NCBI GenBank assembly: GCA_015055835.1
Contig: SVHJ01000010.1
Span: forward strand, 1 to 43,163
Direction of reading: 5' to 3'
DNA length: 43,163 nucleotides
Source: Clostridiales bacterium
Lineage (GTDB): Bacteria; Bacillota; Clostridia; Christensenellales; Borkfalkiaceae
Numbering within the stretch: position 1 is the stretch's first letter; each line of letters begins with the position of its first letter. Below are positions 1-8,670 of the stretch, in pieces. Made by a program: the position numbers and the translations under genes. The notes beneath the pieces were generated by a model that was not told where the DNA came from, searched no databases, and saw only the letters and a list, made by a program, of their open reading frames with translations.

Positions 1-12
1 CTCTTCCGATCT
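1..12. other. Illumina adapter remnant at contig edge
   Basis: The first twelve bases, CTCTTCCGATCT, equal the 3' end of the standard Illumina TruSeq-type adapter. The next bases continue in frame as the N-terminus of ribosomal protein S19, so the adapter is fused to genomic DNA exactly at the contig edge. These bases are not genomic. Confidence 0.9.
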
Positions 13-48
13 TTCCACGTATGGACCTTTTTTAATACTTCTACTCAT
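13..48 (-). CDS. rpsS: 30S ribosomal protein S19, N-terminal fragment
   Basis: Only the first twelve codons are present, reading MSRSIKKGPYVE, the typical start of S19, which binds 16S rRNA in the head of the small subunit. A GAGGGA ribosome binding site lies just upstream, and the gene follows rplB by 15 bases, its normal place in the S10 operon. It is cut by the contig edge, and bases 1-12 are adapter rather than the next codons. Confidence 0.9.
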
Positions 49-63
49 TTTTTATCCCTCCTT

Positions 64-891
64 TTAGTTAATTCTTGTAATTATTAGCTTGTTTGAAGCT
101 TTCTTATGTTTTCTTGTCTTGTATCCAAGAGCTGGTTTACCCCAAGGAGTAACTGGACCTGGTCTACCGATTGGTGACTTACCTTCACCACCACCGTGAG
201 GGTGATCGCATGGGTTCATTACTGAACCTCTTACTGTAGGACGAATACCCATATGTCTCGTCTTACCTGCTTTACCGATTCTTACGATTTCGTGTTCTAA
301 GTTACCAACTTGGCCGATTGTTGCCTTACAAGTTGCAAGAATGTATCTCATTTCACCACTTGGCATTTTGATTGTAGCATATTTGCCTTCTCTTGCCATT
401 AATTGAGCAGTCATACCTGCAGCTCTTGCAATTTGACCACCTTTACCTGGTTGCATTTCGATATTGTGGATAATCGTACCTACTGGGATATTGTTTAGTG
501 GAAGTGCATTACCTACTTTGATATCTGCATTTTCACCACTCATAACAACGTCGCCTACACTTAAACCTACTGGAGCAAGGATATATCTCTTTGCGCCGTC
601 TGCGTAGAATAGAAGTGCAATGTTTGCGCTACGGTTTGGATCGTATTCGATTGTTTTAACCGTTGCAGGAATTCCGTCCTTATTTCTTTTGAAATCTATG
701 ATACGATATTTTCTTTTGTTACCTCCACCGATATGTCTAACGGTGATTCTACCAGCGGCGTTTCTACCACCAGAGTGTCTTTGATCTTCTAATAAAGACT
801 TTTGAGGCTTATCTGTAGTGACTTCAGTTTTAGCGTTAATCGTCATAAAACGACGTGCTGATGAAGTCGGTTTATATCTTTTAATAGCCAT
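64..891 (-). CDS. rplB: 50S ribosomal protein L2
   Basis: L2 is a large-subunit protein needed for subunit association and for the peptidyl transferase region of 23S rRNA. The 275-residue product has full family length. The basic C-terminal segment [19 protein letters not shown] is intact and contains the conserved histidine of the HPHGGGEG motif. The ATG has a GGAGG site about seven bases upstream. The gene follows rplW by 19 bases and precedes rpsS, the classical S10 operon order. Confidence 0.98.
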   Translation of the reverse strand: MAIKRYKPTSSARRFMTINAKTEVTTDKPQKSLLEDQRHSGGRNAAGRITVRHIGGGNKRKYRIIDFKRNKDGIPATVKTIEYDPNRSANIALLFYADGAKRYILAPVGLSVGDVVMSGENADIKVGNALPLNNIPVGTIIHNIEMQPGKGGQIARAAGMTAQLMAREGKYATIKMPSGEMRYILATCKATIGQVGNLEHEIVRIGKAGKTRHMGIRPTVRGSVMNPCDHPHGGGEGKSPIGRPGPVTPWGKPALGYKTRKHKKASNKLIITRIN

Positions 892-910
892 TTTAAGTTT
901 TCCTCCGTTT

Positions 911-1201
911 TTATGATAACGAATCGAAGAATTCGATTGACTTACTGTCTTTTGCTAATTGCACGATTGCCTTTTTGTAAGCTGGAGTAAAACCTTCGTT
1001 TCTTCCCATTCTCTTTAACTTACCCATTACGTTAACTGTGTTAACTCTTTCTACCTTTACACCGAAAATTTCTTCGATTGCAAGTTTAATTTGGGTTTTG
1101 TTTGCGCTCTTTGCAACTACAAATGCATAGTTCTTTTCTTGTATTCCCGCATAGCTTTTTTCTGAAAGCAACGGTCTAATAATAACATCTCTAGCGTTCA
1201 T
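911..1201 (-). CDS. rplW: 50S ribosomal protein L23
   Basis: L23 sits at the peptide exit tunnel, where trigger factor and SRP dock. The 96-residue product has normal family length, with the typical N-terminus ([13 protein letters not shown]) and the segment [16 protein letters not shown]. Its ATG shares one base with the TAA stop of rplD (TAATG), which implies coupled translation within the S10 operon. Confidence 0.97.
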   Translation of the reverse strand: MNARDVIIRPLLSEKSYAGIQEKNYAFVVAKSANKTQIKLAIEEIFGVKVERVNTVNVMGKLKRMGRNEGFTPAYKKAIVQLAKDSKSIEFFDSLS

Positions 1202-1827
1202 TATTCTCCGTAAACCTCCTCTAACTTTTCTACTGCTTGCTTAGAAATTACAAGCTTACTGTTCTTTACGATATCATAAGTATTGAGTTGTTCAACTGGA
1301 AGAGTGCTGAGCTTTTCTAAGTTAGATGCTGCTCTTAATACTGCTTCGTCGTTATTGTTCATAACCATCAATACTGATTTGTCAAGGTTAAACGCCTTTA
1401 AGAATGCAACCATTTCCTTTGTCTTTGGTGCGCTTACTTTAATATCGTCGATAAAGATAACTTCATTATCTCTGATCTTTTGAGAAAGTGCTGAGAAAAT
1501 TGCAATTCTTCTTGCCGTTACGTTCATCTTCTTTGAGAAGTCTCTTGACTTTGGAGCAAATACAACGCCACCGTGTATCCATTGTGGACTTCTAATTGAA
1601 CCTTGTCTTGCTCTACCTGTTCCCTTTTGTCTCCAAGGTTTTGCACCACCGCCTCTTACTTCGCTACGGGTTAAGGTGCTCTTTGTGCCTTGTCTTTCGT
1701 TTGCAAGTCTTGTTACTACTGCTTGATGAATAACTGATTCGTTATATTCAATGTTGAATAATTCGTCGTTTAGATCAAGTGTACCAACTTCCTTAGCTTT
1801 CATATCATATAATTTAACTTGTGGCAT
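1201..1827 (-). CDS. rplD: 50S ribosomal protein L4
   Basis: L4 is an early assembly protein whose extended loop lines the exit tunnel. In some bacteria it also represses the S10 operon by binding the leader RNA. The 208-residue product has full length and the conserved loop GGGAKPWRQKGTGRARQG near residues 60-77. It lies between rplC (13-base gap) and rplW (1-base overlap). Whether this L4 acts on the structured leader at 2809-3041 cannot be told from sequence. Confidence 0.97.
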   Translation of the reverse strand: MPQVKLYDMKAKEVGTLDLNDELFNIEYNESVIHQAVVTRLANERQGTKSTLTRSEVRGGGAKPWRQKGTGRARQGSIRSPQWIHGGVVFAPKSRDFSKKMNVTARRIAIFSALSQKIRDNEVIFIDDIKVSAPKTKEMVAFLKAFNLDKSVLMVMNNNDEAVLRAASNLEKLSTLPVEQLNTYDIVKNSKLVISKQAVEKLEEVYGE

Positions 1828-1840
1828 ACTTCTTATCTCC

Positions 1841-2473
1841 TTAAGCCTTTACGCTAGTTTCGATAGTTACTATTCCCTTTACTGGACCTGGGATAGCACC
1901 CTTAATCAAAAGTGCGTTTCTTTCTACGTCGACTTTTACTATTTCAAGATTTTGAATGGTAACCTTTTCATGACCGTATTGACCAGCCATCTTCTTACCC
2001 TTGAAAACTCTTGATGGATTGCTTATTGCACCCATAGAACCTACTTCTCTGTGTACAGGACCTACACCGTGAGTTTCCTTAAGTCTGTGATGGTTCCATC
2101 TTTTGATAACACCTGTGAAACCGTGACCTTTAGTTAAACCTGATACGTCAACCTTGTCGCCTGCTGCAAAAGTTTCAACAGTAATCATCTTACCTACTTC
2201 GTATTCAGCAGTGTCTTCCACTCTGAATTCCTTTAATACCTTTTGAGGAGCTACGCCTGCTTTCTTAAATTGTCCCATTGCTGGTTTAGAAAGATTCTTT
2301 TCGTTAGTTTCGTCAAAACCGAGCTTTATTGCTGTGTAACCGTCTCTTTCTAATGACTTAACTTGAACGATTGGGCATGGACCTGCCTCAACAACAGTAA
2401 CGGGTATTACCGTACCGTCTGGGGCAAACAATTGTGTCATCCCCAACTTCTTTCCAATGATTGCTTTATTCAT
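1841..2473 (-). CDS. rplC: 50S ribosomal protein L3
   Basis: L3 is a primary assembly protein of the large subunit, near the peptidyl transferase centre. The 210-residue product starts [14 protein letters not shown], a family hallmark, and carries [11 protein letters not shown] and the segment [23 protein letters not shown] strong GGAGG site precedes the ATG. It is the second gene of the S10 operon, 35 bases after rpsJ. Confidence 0.98.
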   Translation of the reverse strand: MNKAIIGKKLGMTQLFAPDGTVIPVTVVEAGPCPIVQVKSLERDGYTAIKLGFDETNEKNLSKPAMGQFKKAGVAPQKVLKEFRVEDTAEYEVGKMITVETFAAGDKVDVSGLTKGHGFTGVIKRWNHHRLKETHGVGPVHREVGSMGAISNPSRVFKGKKMAGQYGHEKVTIQNLEIVKVDVERNALLIKGAIPGPVKGIVTIETSVKA

Positions 2474-2508
2474 AGATAAAGTTCACCTCCGTATATAATA
2501 TATAATTG

Positions 2509-2808
2509 TTATAATTTTATCTTAATATCAACGCCTGCTGGTAAATTAATGCTATTTAATAGATTAATGTTAGGGCTGTAAATATCGATAAGTCTTTTAT
2601 GAGTTCTGATTTCAAACTGTTCTCTACTGTCCTTATATTTATGTGGAGAACGAAGAATAGTTATTATTTCCTTCTCAGTTGGTAGTGGAATAGGTCCACT
2701 GATTTTTGCGCCTGATTCTTTCATTACAGTAATAATCTTTTGCGCTGCTTGATCAACCATTTCGTGATCGTAAGATACAAGCTTAATTCTAATTTTTTGA
2801 CTTGCCAT
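2509..2808 (-). CDS. rpsJ: 30S ribosomal protein S10
   Basis: S10 is a small-subunit head protein that also acts as NusE in antitermination complexes with NusB. The 99-residue product is close to the usual 100-105. It has the expected core: [20 protein letters not shown], the [11 protein letters not shown] loop, and [15 protein letters not shown]. It is the first gene of the operon and follows a long leader. The site GGAGG lies about nine bases before the ATG. Confidence 0.98.
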   Translation of the reverse strand: MASQKIRIKLVSYDHEMVDQAAQKIITVMKESGAKISGPIPLPTEKEIITILRSPHKYKDSREQFEIRTHKRLIDIYSPNINLLNSINLPAGVDIKIKL

Positions 2809-3041
2809 TTTTTAATTCCTCCATTTATACTAACGTTTCGTAAACTTTGCCGTGTGTGTCGAACTTAGAAAATAAAAAAATCATTCGCTGATACTTAAAA
2901 CTTTTTTAAGTCGCTGCGAATGACCCTAATTTTCTTTATTCGAAGTTAGTCGCAGAGGTCTTGCCCCTACATTTGTCAGCAGAAATTATCTTTTACAAAG
3001 TAATTTGAAGTAACTTTCCGCTTCAACCCATATTACACAGC
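2809..3041 (-). ncRNA. Structured 5' leader of the S10 operon with internal terminator-like hairpin
   Basis: About 233 bases separate the predicted start of transcription from rpsJ. Hairpins are visible around 3011-3035, where GAAG pairs with CTTC, and around 2955-2970, where AGGGG pairs with CCTCT. A long hairpin at 2881-2923 has outer arms TCATTCGC and GCGAATGA and is followed by seven Us at 2874-2880, so it looks like an intrinsic terminator placed before rpsJ. The segment CTGCGA (2950-2955) could pair with TCGCAG in the 5' arm of that hairpin (2914-2919), giving a possible antiterminator. Autogenous control by a ribosomal protein is the likely role, by analogy to other r-protein leaders; the ligand is not known. 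Confidence 0.65.
2874..2923 (-). terminator. Attenuator hairpin in the S10 leader
   Basis: The arms TCATTCGC and GCGAATGA (8 base pairs) enclose a second helix, GACTTAAAA with TTTTAAGT. A run of seven Us follows on the minus strand. It lies about 70 bases upstream of the rpsJ start, so it would stop transcription before the operon unless it is prevented from forming. Confidence 0.7.
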
Positions 3042-3047
3042 CTACAC

Positions 3048-3076
3048 ATTATAACTAACTTGGCAATATAAGTCAA
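3048..3076 (-). promoter_or_regulatory. Sigma-A promoter of the S10 operon
   Basis: On the minus strand TTGACT (3071-3076) and a perfect TATAAT (3048-3053) are separated by 17 bases. Transcription should start near 3041, giving the long leader. Confidence 0.85.
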
Positions 3077-3180
3077 CTGTTTTTTAGCCTTTTTTTTAAA
3101 TTTTTTTTATTTATTTTTTAACCACAATATCTAGTATTTTGCTATGTTTTTTCACCACAACAAAACCATTTATTTATTTA

Positions 3181-3225
3181 AAAAGAGCAAGTAGTAGCCT
3201 ATTTGGCTACTACTTGTTCTTTTTA
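3181..3225 (-). terminator. Intrinsic terminator after the DUF1858 gene
   Basis: A hairpin of about 18 base pairs (arms containing CAAGTAGTAGCC and GGCTACTACTTG) with a U tract lies directly after the stop at 3233. It closes the gdhA-DUF1858 unit. The AT-rich stretch 3077-3180 between it and the S10 promoter holds nothing else I recognise. Confidence 0.85.
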
Positions 3226-3232
3226 TATTCTA

Positions 3233-3427
3233 TTATTCAACGTCGTTTAATTTATCAAGTAATTCTTCTAAATCAGCGCCGTGAACGCCTGCTGCTTCGC
3301 CAACAGTTTCACCGTGAGCAAGCGCGCAACCTAAACAATGCATACCATATTGTTGTAAAATGATACCTGCGTTTGGATTTATTTGTAATGCTTCAAAAAT
3401 AGTTGTGTTTTCAGTAATCTTTCCCAT
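3233..3427 (-). CDS. DUF1858 redox-disulfide domain protein
   Basis: This 64-residue protein belongs to the small DUF1858 family, also described as a redox disulfide domain associated with hybrid cluster protein. The core is an N-terminal helix-turn segment (TTIFEALQINPNA), then GMHCLGCALAHGE, where Cys-x-x-Cys is the presumed redox pair. A short acidic helix ends the protein. It lies 35 bases after gdhA with its own AGGAG site and shares that gene's promoter. A redox or regulatory role beside glutamate dehydrogenase is possible but not shown. Confidence 0.85.
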   Translation of the reverse strand: MGKITENTTIFEALQINPNAGIILQQYGMHCLGCALAHGETVGEAAGVHGADLEELLDKLNDVE

Positions 3428-3462
3428 TTTTGTTTCTCCTTATATTATATATAATGTATATA

Positions 3463-4815
3463 TTAGCAACAGCCTTGTGCTTTCATTGCTTCAGCAACTT
3501 TGATAAAGCCTGCAATGTTTGCACCTGCTACTAAGTCGTCGCCTAAGCCGTATTCGTTTGCAGCCTTAATGCTGTTAGCAAAAATGTTAGCCATAATTGA
3601 CTTTAACTTTTCATCAACTTCTTCAGCTGACCAGCTGTAACGCATTGAGTTTTGGCTCATTTCAAGTCCTGATACTGCTACGCCACCTGCGTTAACTGCC
3701 TTAGATGGAGCAACGATAACGCCGTTTTCTTTTAAGTACGCAACTGCTTCGTTAGTAGTTGGCATGTTAGAAACTTCTACGTAGTACTTGATACCGTTTG
3801 CAACGATTTCTTTTGCTTCTTTCATATCAACTTCGTTTTGAGTTGCGCAAGGCATTAAGATATCAGCTTTTAAGCCCCAAGGTTTTTGACCAGCAAAGAA
3901 TGGAACGCCAAATTTATCAGCATAGTCTTGAACTCTGTTTCTGCAAGATGCTCTCATTTCTAACATGTAGTCAATCTTTTCAGGAGTTACAACACCTTCT
4001 TCATCATAAACGTATCCGTCAGGACCTGAAATAGCGATAACCTTACCACCAAGTTCAGCAACCTTTTTAGCAGTACCCCAAGCAACGTTACCAAAGCCTG
4101 ATACTACAACAGTCTTGCCCTTAATTGTATCGCCAAAGTGTTTTAACATTTCTACCGTGTAGTAAACTGCACCAAAACCTGTTGCTTCAGGACGGATTAG
4201 TGAACCACCGTAAGGAATACCCTTACCAGTTAAAACGCCTGTGAATTCGTTAGCTAATCTCTTATATTGACCGAACATATAACCAACTTCTCTAGCACCT
4301 ACACCGATATCCCCTGCAGGAACGTCTGTGTTAGGACCGATATGTCTTGTAAGTTCAGTCATAAAGCTTTGACAGAATCTCATAACTTCTGCATCAGACT
4401 TACCTTGTGGATCGAAGTCTGCGCCACCTTTACCACCACCCATAGGAAGTGTAGTTAAGCTGTTTTTGAAAGTTTGTTCAAAACCTAAGAACTTAATGAT
4501 ACTTAAGTTTACAGATGGATGGAATCTTAAACCACCCTTGTATGGACCGATTGCAGAGTTGAATTGTACTCTATAACCTCTGTTAACTTGAACGTTACCG
4601 TTGTCGTCAACCCAAGGAACTCTGAACATAATTTGTCTTTCAGGTTCAACTATTCTTTCTAGTACACCTGCTTTAATATAATCTGGTCTTTTTTCAATAA
4701 CTGGTTCGATAGTTGTTAAAACTTCCGTAACAGTTTGAATAAATTCTGGTTCGTTTTGGTTACGTTTTTTAACGTCTTCTAAAAGCTTTAATAAATATTC
4801 ATTCTTAATAGCCAT
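3463..4815 (-). CDS. gdhA: Glutamate dehydrogenase, NADP-type hexameric family
   Basis: It catalyses the reversible amination of 2-oxoglutarate to glutamate in the cytoplasm and links ammonia assimilation to carbon metabolism. The 450-residue length is normal for the bacterial hexameric enzyme. Visible motifs are the substrate region YKGGLRFHPSVN, the catalytic-lysine loop LPMGGGKGGADFDPQGKS, and the Rossmann motif VVSGFGNVAWGTA. These fit the NADP-dependent (GdhA) branch, although cofactor choice is inferred from overall similarity. The promoter is near-perfect. DUF1858 follows in the same unit. Confidence 0.95.
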   Translation of the reverse strand: MAIKNEYLLKLLEDVKKRNQNEPEFIQTVTEVLTTIEPVIEKRPDYIKAGVLERIVEPERQIMFRVPWVDDNGNVQVNRGYRVQFNSAIGPYKGGLRFHPSVNLSIIKFLGFEQTFKNSLTTLPMGGGKGGADFDPQGKSDAEVMRFCQSFMTELTRHIGPNTDVPAGDIGVGAREVGYMFGQYKRLANEFTGVLTGKGIPYGGSLIRPEATGFGAVYYTVEMLKHFGDTIKGKTVVVSGFGNVAWGTAKKVAELGGKVIAISGPDGYVYDEEGVVTPEKIDYMLEMRASCRNRVQDYADKFGVPFFAGQKPWGLKADILMPCATQNEVDMKEAKEIVANGIKYYVEVSNMPTTNEAVAYLKENGVIVAPSKAVNAGGVAVSGLEMSQNSMRYSWSAEEVDEKLKSIMANIFANSIKAANEYGLGDDLVAGANIAGFIKVAEAMKAQGCC

Positions 4816-4851
4816 TTTTCCTTCTCCTAAATAATCAATTTAACGAAATAA

Positions 4852-4881
4852 ATTATATCACTCTTATTTTTTTATTGTCAA
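4852..4881 (-). promoter_or_regulatory. Sigma-A promoter of gdhA
   Basis: Consensus TTGACA (4876-4881) and TATAAT (4852-4857), spaced 18 bases, with an extended TG one base before the -10. The -35 lies only about 20 bases after the rseP stop, and I see no terminator between them, so read-through from the pyrH operon is possible. Confidence 0.85.
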
Positions 4882-4901
4882 CAATTTTTTTATCACTTTT
4901 T

Positions 4902-6008
4902 CTAAAAACATTGCTGTAAATCTAGTAGCACGGCAAATGCTAAAAGCAATATTAAGCCGATAGTGTGTATCATTCCCTCAACCTTTCTGTTTAGTGGCTT
5001 TTTCCTTATCCCTTCAATTACGGTAAAGACTGCCCTTGAGCCATCTAACGCAGGGATAGGAAGAAGATTGAACACGGCAAGGTTTACACCTATAAAACTA
5101 CCCATTTGAAGCAAACTATATAGCCCACCCGTTTTAATTACGTCGGCAGTAACGGCTATTGTCGTAACCGTTCCACCCATTGCGCCTAAGCCAAGTTTGC
5201 CCGTTAAAAGTTGACCTAGTACCATAAAGATAGTTCCTGCAATTTCTATTGAATGCATAAACGCCCTACCAATCGTTTCAAAAAAGCCAAGCTTTATTCC
5301 AACCGAATACAGTCCCTGTTTTTGAATACCTAAAACTTCATACAGTAAATCAATCTCTTCTATATTTTTAAAATTTGCGTCCTTTCTTAAAACAATTTGT
5401 TTTTCAACCTTTTGATACTCCCCGTCAATTTTGCTTAAAACCAAAAAGTTAACCTTGTCGCCTTGTTTTTTGCCGTTAAGTTCATTTATAAGACTTGTTG
5501 CCATATAAACGTCCTTTCCTTCGATTTTCAAAATAACGTCGTCAGTGTTAAAAGAATATTCTGCCGTGTATTCGCTAGTAGGTCCCTCAACGTAGTGAGT
5601 TATTAAATGCGCCTGACCGTAAACACCAAAAGAAATTACTATTATCAAAAGGGCAAGCAAATAGTTCATAACAGCGCCCGATATTAAAACGATAAATCTT
5701 TTCCACGGTTTTTGTTTGTTAAAAGCGTCTGGGGCATCTAATTCTTCATCTTCTCCTTTAAAAGCACAAAAGCCACCTAAAGGAAAAATTCTTAAAGAAA
5801 ATTGTTCGCCTGATTTTAACTTTCTTTTAAAAATTGCAGGGCCAAAGCCTATTGCAAATTCTTCTATCCCAAATTTAAAAATTTTTCCCGTAATATAATG
5901 TCCGAATTCATGGACAGTTATCATTACGAGAAGAACGAGTACTGCAAGAAGAATATATCCTATATAAGAAAATATTTCCCCTACGCTACTATATAATAAA
6001 TAAGTCAT
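4902..6008 (-). CDS. rseP: RIP (site-2) zinc metalloprotease RseP/RasP
   Basis: This membrane-embedded protease cuts transmembrane segments, for example of anti-sigma factors and leftover signal peptides. The zinc motif HEFGH is at residues 33-37 in the first membrane helix. A PDZ-like region spans about residues 120-210. The second catalytic motif, NLLPIPALDGSR, is in a C-terminal helix. The 368-residue length fits the Gram-positive family. Its ATG directly abuts the dxr stop, so it is the last gene of the pyrH-to-rseP operon. Confidence 0.95.
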   Translation of the reverse strand: MTYLLYSSVGEIFSYIGYILLAVLVLLVMITVHEFGHYITGKIFKFGIEEFAIGFGPAIFKRKLKSGEQFSLRIFPLGGFCAFKGEDEELDAPDAFNKQKPWKRFIVLISGAVMNYLLALLIIVISFGVYGQAHLITHYVEGPTSEYTAEYSFNTDDVILKIEGKDVYMATSLINELNGKKQGDKVNFLVLSKIDGEYQKVEKQIVLRKDANFKNIEEIDLLYEVLGIQKQGLYSVGIKLGFFETIGRAFMHSIEIAGTIFMVLGQLLTGKLGLGAMGGTVTTIAVTADVIKTGGLYSLLQMGSFIGVNLAVFNLLPIPALDGSRAVFTVIEGIRKKPLNRKVEGMIHTIGLILLLAFAVLLDLQQCF

Positions 6009-7142
6009 TTACGCCTCTATAATTTTTGTTGTCTTTTCTCTTATCAATAAATCAAGTTCCTCCATTTCTTCAAAAGAAGAAAAGTTTTTACCCGAAAAAC
6101 TATCTATCGTCTTTTTAAGATACTTTTCTATATCTAAAAAGGCAATTTTATCTTCTAAAAAGGCTTTAACCAAAACCTCGTTAGATGCGTTTACCACCAA
6201 AGGATATCCCCTGCCGTATTCTGCGCATAATTTTACTATGTCAAAACAAGGATATCTACCCTCTTTCAACTCTTCAAAAGTAAGCGTTCCTAATTTTGTA
6301 AAATCCAAACTGCCTACGTCCCCCGTTACCCTTTCAGGATAGGTAAGTGCTAAGCTAATTGGGATTTCCATTGACGGATACGAAAGCTGTGCTAGTATTG
6401 CGTTATCTTCAAACTCTACCATAGAGTGAATTATACTTTCCCTATGAAGAACCACTTTTATTTGGTCGTTTTTTGCGTTAAATAAATGCTTTGCCTCAAT
6501 AAACTCAAAACCTTTATTCACCATAGTTGCAGAGTCAATGGTTATTTTTGCGCCCATATCCCAGTTAGGATGCTTTAAGGCGTCTTTTGCTTTAACACCA
6601 ACTAATTCTTCCCTACTTTTATCTCTAAAAGCGCCACCTGATGCTGTTAAAATAAGATTTTTATACTTTCTATTTACGTCAAAAGAAAGCGCTTGGAAAA
6701 TTGCAGAATGTTCACTATCAATAGGAATAATCGTAACGCCGTTTTCCTTAGCTTTTTTCATAATAATATCGCCACCACAAACCAAGCATTCTTTGTTTGC
6801 TAGTGCAATTCTTTTATTAGTTTCAAGTCCTTTAAGGACGGCTTTTAAACCGATAAAACCTACTACTGAAATTATTAAAACGTCAGCCTCTTTAATAACT
6901 GCGTTTAGGTAAGCATCCCTGCCAAAATAAAAGTCAGTACCCTCCTTTTTAATAGGGTTTTCTAATAGACTTTCAGCCGTTGCAACCATTGGCGAAAATT
7001 CATTTACTGCGTCAAAAAATTCTTTGGTTGCCCTACCAGTTGCCAAAGATACTATTTTAAATTTATCGCTATGTCTTCTAACCACGTTTAAGGTTTGCTT
7101 TCCTATAGACCCTAAACCACCTATTAACCCTATTTTAATCAT
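6009..7142 (-). CDS. dxr: 1-deoxy-D-xylulose 5-phosphate reductoisomerase
   Basis: It converts DXP to MEP with NADPH, the first committed step of the non-mevalonate isoprenoid pathway. The NADPH loop GLIGGLGSIGKQTL is at the N-terminus; most family members have GSTGSIG, so GGLGSIG is a mild variation. The metal and substrate motifs PIDSEHSAIFQ and TASGGAFRD are intact, as is HPNWDMGAKITIDSATMVNKG. The 377-residue length is normal. It lies in the operon with uppS, which consumes isoprenoid precursors. Confidence 0.96.
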   Translation of the reverse strand: MIKIGLIGGLGSIGKQTLNVVRRHSDKFKIVSLATGRATKEFFDAVNEFSPMVATAESLLENPIKKEGTDFYFGRDAYLNAVIKEADVLIISVVGFIGLKAVLKGLETNKRIALANKECLVCGGDIIMKKAKENGVTIIPIDSEHSAIFQALSFDVNRKYKNLILTASGGAFRDKSREELVGVKAKDALKHPNWDMGAKITIDSATMVNKGFEFIEAKHLFNAKNDQIKVVLHRESIIHSMVEFEDNAILAQLSYPSMEIPISLALTYPERVTGDVGSLDFTKLGTLTFEELKEGRYPCFDIVKLCAEYGRGYPLVVNASNEVLVKAFLEDKIAFLDIEKYLKKTIDSFSGKNFSSFEEMEELDLLIREKTTKIIEA

Positions 7143-7160
7143 ACTCTTTTTTATTTCCTT

Positions 7161-7985
7161 TTATACCAATAAAAAGGCAATATATATTATAACGGCGTTA
7201 AAAGAAATGCCGTCAATTCTATCTAAAACTCCACCGTGTCCTGGGAGAATTTTACCCATATCTTTTATTTCTAGTTTTCTTTTTATACCACTTTCAAAAA
7301 GGTCGCCGATTTGTGTTGAAACTGAAGATATTATTCCAAGCAAAATAAAGAATAAAATCGGACTAAAGAAGGCTATGCTTGGTTTAACTATGAAGTAAAC
7401 CACTAAACAGGCAACTATTCCACCAACAAGCCCACCTACTGCGCCTGATATGGTTTTTTTAGGGCTTAATCTTGGACAAAGTTTTTTACCACCGATTAAG
7501 CTACCAACTAAATACGCAAATACGTCGGTTGACGACGATATTACGAAAGTTAGTAAAAGCGCCGTTAAACTGTTTTTTGCAAAATGGTTTATTAGAATTA
7601 TAAAAACTATTAAAACGTTTGGGTAAATAATAGAAAATATACTTCTTAAAAATCCTTTTACGCTTCCACCTAAAATTAAGTGTAATTCTAAGTATATTAA
7701 GCCAAAAAGAATAAAACCTAAAAAGCAGTAAAAAATCCCTAAAAATAAATAAGTAGGAACTATCGTTAAAGAAAAAAGCACGCCTAAAATAATAGAAGCG
7801 TTGTTTTTAGCCTTATCGCTAAAAAGAAAGCCTTTATTGCTAAACGCCCTTAGCATTTCAAAAGTTCCTACTGCCATTAAAAGAGCAAGTAATATATCAA
7901 AATATCTTACGTCAACTAATCTTAAAAAAAAGAAGCCGACAACGAAAGCCACCAGACAACTTCCCGTTATAGTTCTTTTAAGCAT
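7161..7985 (-). CDS. cdsA: Phosphatidate cytidylyltransferase
   Basis: CdsA makes CDP-diacylglycerol from phosphatidic acid and CTP, feeding phospholipid synthesis in the membrane. The 274-residue protein is strongly hydrophobic with roughly seven or eight membrane segments. It carries the family signature near its C-terminus: SPKKTISGAVGG, then GDLFESGIKRKLEIKDMG and LPGHGGVLDRIDG. It overlaps the end of uppS by eight bases, indicating translational coupling. Confidence 0.95.
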   Translation of the reverse strand: MLKRTITGSCLVAFVVGFFFLRLVDVRYFDILLALLMAVGTFEMLRAFSNKGFLFSDKAKNNASIILGVLFSLTIVPTYLFLGIFYCFLGFILFGLIYLELHLILGGSVKGFLRSIFSIIYPNVLIVFIILINHFAKNSLTALLLTFVISSSTDVFAYLVGSLIGGKKLCPRLSPKKTISGAVGGLVGGIVACLVVYFIVKPSIAFFSPILFFILLGIISSVSTQIGDLFESGIKRKLEIKDMGKILPGHGGVLDRIDGISFNAVIIYIAFLLV

Positions 7986-8670
7986 TTATATTTCCAAATC
8001 GCCTATCTCTATTCATATAATCATCAATGGCTTTTTTAAAGCACTCTTCGTTAAAGTCCGGCCATAAAACGTCGGTAAAATAAAATTCAGAGTATGCTGA
8101 TTGATAAAGCATAAAGTTTGAAAGGCGTTTTTCCCCACTAGTTCTTATTATAAGTTCAGGCTCGCCAAAATCATAGGTGTAAAGGTTTTTTGAAATACTT
8201 TCTTCAGTAATTTCTTCCCCCTTTTCTAGCGCAGTTTTTACGGCTTTTACGATTTCTGCCCTGCCACCGTAATTTAGGGCGATATTTAATACGTGATCGT
8301 TAAAATCTTTGGTTTCTTCCATTTGTTTTTTAATAATCTCTCTAACGTCTTCAGGAAGTCCTTCTAAATCACCCATTACGTTTAGTTTTATTTTATTTTT
8401 AATTATCTTTTTTATATGCGTTTTAAAATACTTTTTTAAAAGCCCAAAAAGAAGTTCAACTTCTTCTTTAGGTCTTTTCCAATTTTCAGAAGAAAAGGCA
8501 AAAAGGGTTATCGTTTTAATTCCCATAGAAAAAGCAACGTTAGTTATTAACTCAACGTTTTTTGCACCTGCCTTATGCCCTTCCGTTCTTTTTTTGTTTT
8601 GTCTAACTGCCCATCTGCCGTTGCCATCCATTATGATGCCAACGTGAGTAGGCAAAACGCCTTTACTCAT
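7978..8670 (-). CDS. uppS: Isoprenyl (undecaprenyl) diphosphate synthase
   Basis: This cis-prenyltransferase builds the C55 lipid carrier for peptidoglycan and wall polymers. The N-terminal motif HVGIIMDGNGRWA carries the catalytic Asp and the phosphate-binding residues. The middle has TLFAFSSENWKRP, and the C-terminal part has ELIIRTSGEKRLSNFMLYQSAYSEFYF. I chose the ATG at 8670 (MSKGVLPTHVG), which overlaps the frr stop as TAATG. An in-frame upstream start at 8706 would add 12 unusual residues inside frr. The product is about 230 residues. Confidence 0.95.
   Translation of the reverse strand: MSKGVLPTHVGIIMDGNGRWAVRQNKKRTEGHKAGAKNVELITNVAFSMGIKTITLFAFSSENWKRPKEEVELLFGLLKKYFKTHIKKIIKNKIKLNVMGDLEGLPEDVREIIKKQMEETKDFNDHVLNIALNYGGRAEIVKAVKTALEKGEEITEESISKNLYTYDFGEPELIIRTSGEKRLSNFMLYQSAYSEFYFTDVLWPDFNEECFKKAIDDYMNRDRRFGNINA

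Noticed and set aside
2940..2975. REP-like GTAGGGGC motif in the S10 leader
   Set aside because: It recalls short intergenic repeats of some clostridia, but only one copy exists here and it is better explained as a leader hairpin.
6538..7398. Plus-strand frames opposite dxr and cdsA
   Set aside because: Shadow frames of genes with intact motifs; no ribosome binding site or family match.
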